From positions 1 to 64,000 of the forward strand of contig NZ_CP134499.1 of assembly GCF_031764535.1 (NCBI RefSeq): a stretch of 64,000 bases of DNA. The letters run 5' to 3'. The notes beneath the pieces were generated by a model. The model saw only the letters and a list, made by a program, of their open reading frames with translations. It was not told where the DNA came from and searched no databases. The position numbers were made by a program, and so were the translations under genes. Shown piece by piece: positions 60,015-64,000 of this stretch (position 1 is its first letter; each line of letters opens with the position of its first letter). The stretch comes from Pseudomonas sp. SG20056. GTDB lineage: Bacteria > Pseudomonadota > Gammaproteobacteria > Pseudomonadales > Pseudomonadaceae.

Positions 60015-60975
60015 CAGTCAGCGCCTCCAGGGCGCAAAGGCTTTGGCACAGGCTAAAACCGGCCAGCAGGGCAGTCTCGGGGCGGTCGGTCAGTTGGCCG
60101 AGCACCCGTGAACGATAGGACAACGCCGCCGGACTATCGGCGGGCCACTGGCGGTCGAAGTCGGCGAGAAAATCATCGTGGTTGTAGTTCAGCGGCAGGG
60201 CTTCGATAAACAGACCATCGCGCTGGCAGCGGTATAGCGCCGCCGGGTGTGGCGTGGTCGCGATACGGCTTAGCAGGCCATAGCGGCCGCCGGCAAAGTT
60301 TGGCAGCCCGGCCGCGCCGTTATTGATCAGCGCGCCGTGCTCAAGGTTCAAGGCCACCGCCGAGCAGGTATGGCTGGTGGCCAGAACCTGCACGTTGCTT
60401 TCGGCAAACCAGGCATCCAGTTGCTGCTGGCGCGCCGAGTCGCTGAGCGATTCCCTTGAGCAGCTCCAGCCAGCCAGGGACTGCTCATCCCCATGGCTGA
60501 TCGCTACGCGCTGGCCGGCCACGCTGACCAGTGCGGTGCTCGGCCTTGCGGCCAGGCGTTCGGCCATGCCGGGCAAACCCTGCACGGTTTTATTCAATTC
60601 CTGCTGAATGGTATTGGAGCGCTCGACCACCGCCTCATCCACCGTCATCGGGTAGGCACAGCCGCAGCCGGCACCGCTGTCGTTGGCACGGCCCAGCTCG
60701 GTTTCGACATTGCCACGCAGGGCCACATGGGCGCTAAGGCCCTGCTCGATCTGCTGGAAAACCTGCGGGTCGCGGTCGAACCAGTGGGCATCGCCGTTAA
60801 ACACCACGCGCGCTTTTGGCTCGGCGGCCAAGCGCCGTTGCAGCGCGGCCAGGGCCTGGCGATTGCCATAGAGTCCGCCGACTACATAGAGGGTTTCACA
60901 CTCGAATGCGGGGTCACCGCCAAAGGCATCAGGGGCTAGGCGGTAGTCCAGCGGGCAGTCGCGTCCAGCACGCAT
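60007..60975 (-). CDS. Divergent calcineurin-like metallophosphoesterase
   Basis: 322 residues. Fold landmarks are present (VVFNGDAHWFDRD, LRGNVETE, ISHGDE, ATSHTC, NNGAAGLPNF), but the first metal motif, normally DxHGN, reads GLYGN, and the GNHD motif reads GNVE, so several metal ligands are changed. Activity may be altered or lost, or the site may use other ligands. The start overlaps the symporter stop (TGATG), and the stop overlaps the next ATG (ATGAATAG). Found beside arsS-like genes in pseudomonads by recall. Confidence 0.78.
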   Translation of the reverse strand: MRAGRDCPLDYRLAPDAFGGDPAFECETLYVVGGLYGNRQALAALQRRLAAEPKARVVFNGDAHWFDRDPQVFQQIEQGLSAHVALRGNVETELGRANDSGAGCGCAYPMTVDEAVVERSNTIQQELNKTVQGLPGMAERLAARPSTALVSVAGQRVAISHGDEQSLAGWSCSRESLSDSARQQQLDAWFAESNVQVLATSHTCSAVALNLEHGALINNGAAGLPNFAGGRYGLLSRIATTPHPAALYRCQRDGLFIEALPLNYNHDDFLADFDRQWPADSPAALSYRSRVLGQLTDRPETALLAGFSLCQSLCALEALTDE

Positions 60976-62366
60976 CAGGCGTTATCTGCTTGGCGCTGCA
61001 GCAACCAACCGGGCAGCAGATAACCCAGCACACAGAGGCCCAGGCCATACAGGTTGGTGCCGAGCAGCAGCGCGTATTTACCGTCGCCGATGGCCCAGCT
61101 TTGCGGAATCCAGTTCAGGGTCAGGGCCACGCCGAGGCCCAGGCCGGTCCAGAAACTCAGGTGAAAGCCCAGCCTGGTTGGTGTGGTCAGGCCATGCAGA
61201 ACAAATACCGGGGCCAGGCCGATGACCATGGTGCCGCTGATGGTGGTGGCCTTGAGGATATCGGTGCCGGCGATCATCGGCAGGTTACCGAGCAGGGCGA
61301 ACACCACCATTACCGCCATGCCGATGCCAATGGCTTTCTGTCCGAGGTCTCGCCCGGCCAGCTTCGGCAACTCGCGTCCGGCCAGCTTGGCCAGGCTGGA
61401 GAAGGTCGAATCCAGGGTCGAGCCGGCAGCTGAGACCATCACCACGGTCATGATCAGCAGCGCGCCAATGCCCAGGCTCTTGGCCAGAGCGGCAGGCACG
61501 TTGTCCGAGGCGGCCAGGCCGGTAAGTTGGGCGTGCACGCCGATCAGGCTAAAGGCGAGGATGGCGATAAAGCCGAGAATGCCGGCGATCAGAAAGGAGC
61601 GGCGCATGGCCTTCTCCTCGCTGATAAAGCCCCGGTCGGTCAGCACCGGGTCATGGAAGCCATAGCTAAAGGCCTGCAAGCCGGCGACCAGGAGCAGGTC
61701 GACACCGGCATTCAGCGCCCAATTGCTGGTGCTGGCCAGCTCGCTGGGCGAATGCTGTGGCAGCACCAGGCCGAGCACCCAGACCAGGGCAATTACGAAG
61801 ATTGCCGCTTGCGCCGCGTCGGTTAGGATCGAGCTGCGCAGCCCGCCGCGCAGGCTGTAGGCCAGGGTCACGGCGGTAAAGAGCAGGGCTGAGGCAATAA
61901 ACTCGATGCTGCCGGAGTCACCGTAATAACCGCCGACCACCGCGGTGTTGCTCCACACCTCGTTAAACAGGCGAATCAGAATCGCCGCCGAGAACGCCAG
62001 TGCAGCGCCCCGGCCGTAATGGCTGCTCAAGAAGCTGACCAGGCCGGTGGCCGCAAAGCGTCGGCGCAGGCGGTAGATGACAAAGCCGGTGAGCGGAATC
62101 GACAGCCAGTACATGGCATAGGCCAAGCCGCCGACCAGGCCGTAAGTCGCGCCGAGATTGGCGGCGTTGGTCACTGATTTGGCGAAGATCCAGCTGATAA
62201 AGATGCTCGAGGTGATCAACCACGGGCTGGCGCTGCGGCCTTGGTTGTCCTCGCCATTAAAGAACCCGCCCAGGGTTACGGCGCGTGGCGACAAGGCCAG
62301 CATCAGCGCGCCGTAGACCACGAGAAAACCCCAGAAGAACAGCCCGGTGAGACTGGTTGGTTGCAT
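60975..62366 (-). CDS. Sodium:solute symporter (SSS family)
   Basis: 463 residues from the ATG at 62366 (AAGGAT upstream), with about 13 hydrophobic helices. SSS features include the early WLITSSIFISWIFAKSVTNAANLGATYG and SLRGGLRSSILTDAAQAAIF, and a later SAAGSTLDSTFSSLAKL. It would import an organic solute with Na+. It starts 10 bp after the radical SAM gene and overlaps the phosphoesterase gene, so it is an integral member of the operon. The solute is unknown. Confidence 0.88.
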   Translation of the reverse strand: MQPTSLTGLFFWGFLVVYGALMLALSPRAVTLGGFFNGEDNQGRSASPWLITSSIFISWIFAKSVTNAANLGATYGLVGGLAYAMYWLSIPLTGFVIYRLRRRFAATGLVSFLSSHYGRGAALAFSAAILIRLFNEVWSNTAVVGGYYGDSGSIEFIASALLFTAVTLAYSLRGGLRSSILTDAAQAAIFVIALVWVLGLVLPQHSPSELASTSNWALNAGVDLLLVAGLQAFSYGFHDPVLTDRGFISEEKAMRRSFLIAGILGFIAILAFSLIGVHAQLTGLAASDNVPAALAKSLGIGALLIMTVVMVSAAGSTLDSTFSSLAKLAGRELPKLAGRDLGQKAIGIGMAVMVVFALLGNLPMIAGTDILKATTISGTMVIGLAPVFVLHGLTTPTRLGFHLSFWTGLGLGVALTLNWIPQSWAIGDGKYALLLGTNLYGLGLCVLGYLLPGWLLQRQADNA

Positions 62367-62376
62367 GCTTCGATCC

Positions 62377-63351
62377 TTAAGAAGTGAGGCTGCCGCCGCA
62401 GCTGGAGCCCTGGCCGGCGGTGCAGGCATAACAATGATCACGGGTCACGATGGGGTTGCCGGCCAGTGTTGCACTAAGCAGATCGCGCAGGTGCGGCCGA
62501 TCACGGCCGATCACCTCTGGCAGTTGCAGCGGCAAATCGAGCATCTGGTTGAAATCGCAGTCGTACAGGTAGCCCTGCCAATCGACGCTGACCAGGCTGC
62601 GGCACATCAAGGGTTCGAGGTTTTCCGGCCGATAGCTGTCGCGTAACAGCTGCATATAGCCGTTGAACTGGCCCTTGCTGACCAGTGTGCTGCCAAAGCG
62701 CGCAATCGGCTGGTTGGTGATGGTCAGCAGGTGGTTGAAGACGATGCCGAAGTCCTCGACCAGGTGGCGTTTGTAATCGGCTTCCAGCGCCGCTTGCGGT
62801 GGCGGCAGGCTCGGCCCTTGTGGGTTGTACACCAGGTTGAGGATCAGGCCGCTGCCCGGCTGGCCGTAGCCCAGGGCATTGAGTTGTTGCAGGCCTTTGA
62901 TGCTGGCGTCGAACACACCATCGCCGCGCTGCTTGTCGACGTTATCGCGTGAGTAACAAGGCAGCGAAGCACTGATTTCCACGCCCTGGTCGGCGAGAAA
63001 CTGCGCCAGGTCTTCATAACCCGGCTCACTGAGGATGGTCAGGTTGCAGCGATCGATCACCCGCAGGCCTTCACGCCGCGCGTGGCTGACGATCTCGCGA
63101 AAACGCGGGTGCATTTCCGGCGCGCCGCCGGTGAGATCGAGGGTGTGCACCGGGTGGGCGTCGATCACCTGATGCAGCAGGGCCAGGCTTTCATCGGTCA
63201 TGGCCTCGGTGCGGGTCGGCCCGGCATTGACGTGGCAATGCAGGCAGCGCTGGTTGCAGCGGTAGGTCAGGTTGATCTGCAGCGCTTCCAATTGGCCACG
63301 GCGGATGGCGGGGAAGGCCAGTTGGTCGAGCAAGGGCAACATTGCATGCAC
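62377..63351 (-). CDS. arsS: Radical SAM protein, ArsS family
   Basis: 324 residues. The SAM [4Fe-4S] motif is C32-NQR-C36-LH-C39, with LTGGAPEMHP as the GGE-like SAM site. A C-terminal auxiliary cluster region contains C307, C310 and C318 (CYACTAGQGSSCGG), the signature of ArsS, which attaches the deoxyadenosyl group to dimethylarsenite in arsenosugar synthesis. Some family members are selenoproteins; here the position is cysteine and the stop is TAA. A GTG start at 63351 has AAGGAA 9 nt upstream; an ATG lies at 63342. First gene of the operon. arsM is not adjacent. Confidence 0.85.
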   Translation of the reverse strand: MHAMLPLLDQLAFPAIRRGQLEALQINLTYRCNQRCLHCHVNAGPTRTEAMTDESLALLHQVIDAHPVHTLDLTGGAPEMHPRFREIVSHARREGLRVIDRCNLTILSEPGYEDLAQFLADQGVEISASLPCYSRDNVDKQRGDGVFDASIKGLQQLNALGYGQPGSGLILNLVYNPQGPSLPPPQAALEADYKRHLVEDFGIVFNHLLTITNQPIARFGSTLVSKGQFNGYMQLLRDSYRPENLEPLMCRSLVSVDWQGYLYDCDFNQMLDLPLQLPEVIGRDRPHLRDLLSATLAGNPIVTRDHCYACTAGQGSSCGGSLTS

Positions 63352-63468
63352 GGTGTTGGGTTCCTTGATGCTGGGCGCCGGCTGATCATGCCTGCCGCTA
63401 AGTAGCCACTATAGAGAGTGCCCGCGAGGTTTTGTTACGCGGATGGGCAGAAGAATGTTGCGCAATTT

Positions 63469-63511
63469 ATTATACAAATCTTGTACAAATAATGCAGAAT
63501 CTGCAGATATT
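63469..63511. promoter_or_regulatory. Intergenic repeats between arsS and the BLUF gene
   Basis: TACAAAT occurs twice (63473-63479 and 63484-63490), 11 bp apart, one helical turn. A perfect dyad TGCAGA-A-TCTGCA (63493-63505) follows. On the minus strand TATAAT (63474-63469) could be the arsS -10; on the plus strand TTGTAC (63481) and GATATT (63506) are 19 bp apart around the dyad, as in MerR-type promoters. Confidence 0.4.
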
Positions 63512-63540
63512 GCCCTGCCAGCTGCCGCGAGGATTCGCTT

Positions 63541-63975
63541 ATGTTAGTTCGCCTTACCTATGCCAGCCGTGCCAGTCATTCGGTTTCAGCCGAGTTGATC
63601 CGCGAGATTCTCGACAGTTCACAGCGCAACAATCCAGGTAAAGGCCTGACCGGGATACTCTGTTGTAACGCTGATATCTTTCTGCAAGCACTGGAAGGCC
63701 CGCGTGCAGAAGTGAACGCCCTGTACAACCGATTGGCAGACGACAGCCGGCACAAGGACCTGACCATTCTCGATTACGCGGAAATCAGCATGCGCCGCTA
63801 CAGCAGCTGGAGCATGGGCTGGGCCGGTGCCAAGCAGGCCAACCGCGAGTTGTTCCTGAAATATTCAGCCAGCGACCGTTTTGATCCATTCAGCATGAGC
63901 GCCGAGCAGATTACCGGTCTGCTGCTGGAGCTGAGTGAGACCGTCAGCGCAATCAAATCGCCAGTTCTCAGCTAG
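63541..63975 (+). CDS. BLUF-domain blue-light photoreceptor
   Basis: 144 residues, a short BLUF protein: one FAD-binding ferredoxin-like domain (about 1-95) plus two C-terminal helices and no effector domain. Photocycle residues are present: Tyr7 (LTYASR), Asn31, Gln49 (FLQALEG) and the Trp/Met strand SSWSMGWAG (Trp90, Met92, Trp94). It must act through a partner protein. It is divergent from arsS with 189 bp between starts and ends 25 bp before the window edge. Confidence 0.93.
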   Translation: MLVRLTYASRASHSVSAELIREILDSSQRNNPGKGLTGILCCNADIFLQALEGPRAEVNALYNRLADDSRHKDLTILDYAEISMRRYSSWSMGWAGAKQANRELFLKYSASDRFDPFSMSAEQITGLLLELSETVSAIKSPVLS

Positions 63976-64000
63976 AATTCCCGGGCGTCAACTCGCCCAG

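Noticed and set aside
62377..62430. Selenocysteine in the ArsS C-terminus
   Set aside because: The stop codon is TAA and the position in GSSCGG is an ordinary cysteine codon; no in-frame TGA was found.

Overview
The window is the origin-proximal region of a Pseudomonas-type gammaproteobacterial chromosome. It opens inside dnaA and runs dnaN, recF, gyrB, lysophosphatidate acyltransferase, gmhB, glyS/glyQ, tag, lipid A acyltransferase, PilZ protein, TPR protein, trkA, rsmB, fmt, def, LysM protein, dprA, tsaC, qor, hemF, aroE. From memory this is nearly the gene order of P. aeruginosa PA0001-PA0025. GC-rich DNA, ParB/parS-type palindromes in recF and after gyrB, and consensus-like DnaA boxes after gyrB fit that assignment. 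No rRNA, tRNA, IS element, prophage or CRISPR array was seen.

From about 1 to 22.8 kb the content is housekeeping: replication (dnaA-dnaN-recF-gyrB, plus strand), then minus-strand clusters for envelope lipid and heptose synthesis and glycyl-tRNA synthetase, then potassium uptake, rRNA methylation, initiator-tRNA formylation and peptide deformylation, followed by dprA/tsaC and hemF/aroE.

From about 22.8 to 34 kb lies nitrogen and molybdenum metabolism. A 1354-residue fusion of a molybdopterin nitrate reductase and a CysJ-like flavoprotein (minus) diverges from nirBD (plus). Both units have sigma54-type promoters and leader hairpins ending in intrinsic terminators just before the start codon, which suggests NtrC plus antitermination control. 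modABC follows behind a ModE-like palindrome, so the molybdate importer sits beside the molybdoenzyme.

From 34 to 57 kb is a mosaic of accessory genes: an XRE regulator with tandem operators, an exported protein of unknown role, an Mpo1-like membrane protein, a Crp/Fnr regulator and PhoD-like phosphatase, a Fur-controlled fecI-fecR-TonB receptor-DUF3649-PepSY-DUF3325 iron cluster, a PauB/PuuB-like amine oxidase, a lipoprotein, a MerR/old-yellow-enzyme pair, a bicupin, a DJ-1/PfpI protein, a chemoreceptor with a C-terminal sensor region, and an AraC regulator overlapping an NDH-like flavoprotein and diverging from a desaturase-like membrane enzyme.

From 57 to 64 kb a tightly coupled minus-strand operon encodes an ArsS-like radical SAM protein, a sodium:solute symporter, a divergent metallophosphoesterase, a TVP38-FAD disulfide oxidoreductase fusion and a secreted DUF3047 protein. 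There is no arsM in view. It diverges from a BLUF photoreceptor gene. This operon is the best candidate for an incompletely described pathway. The most informative regulatory structure is the 27.6-28.16 kb nas/nir intergenic region.
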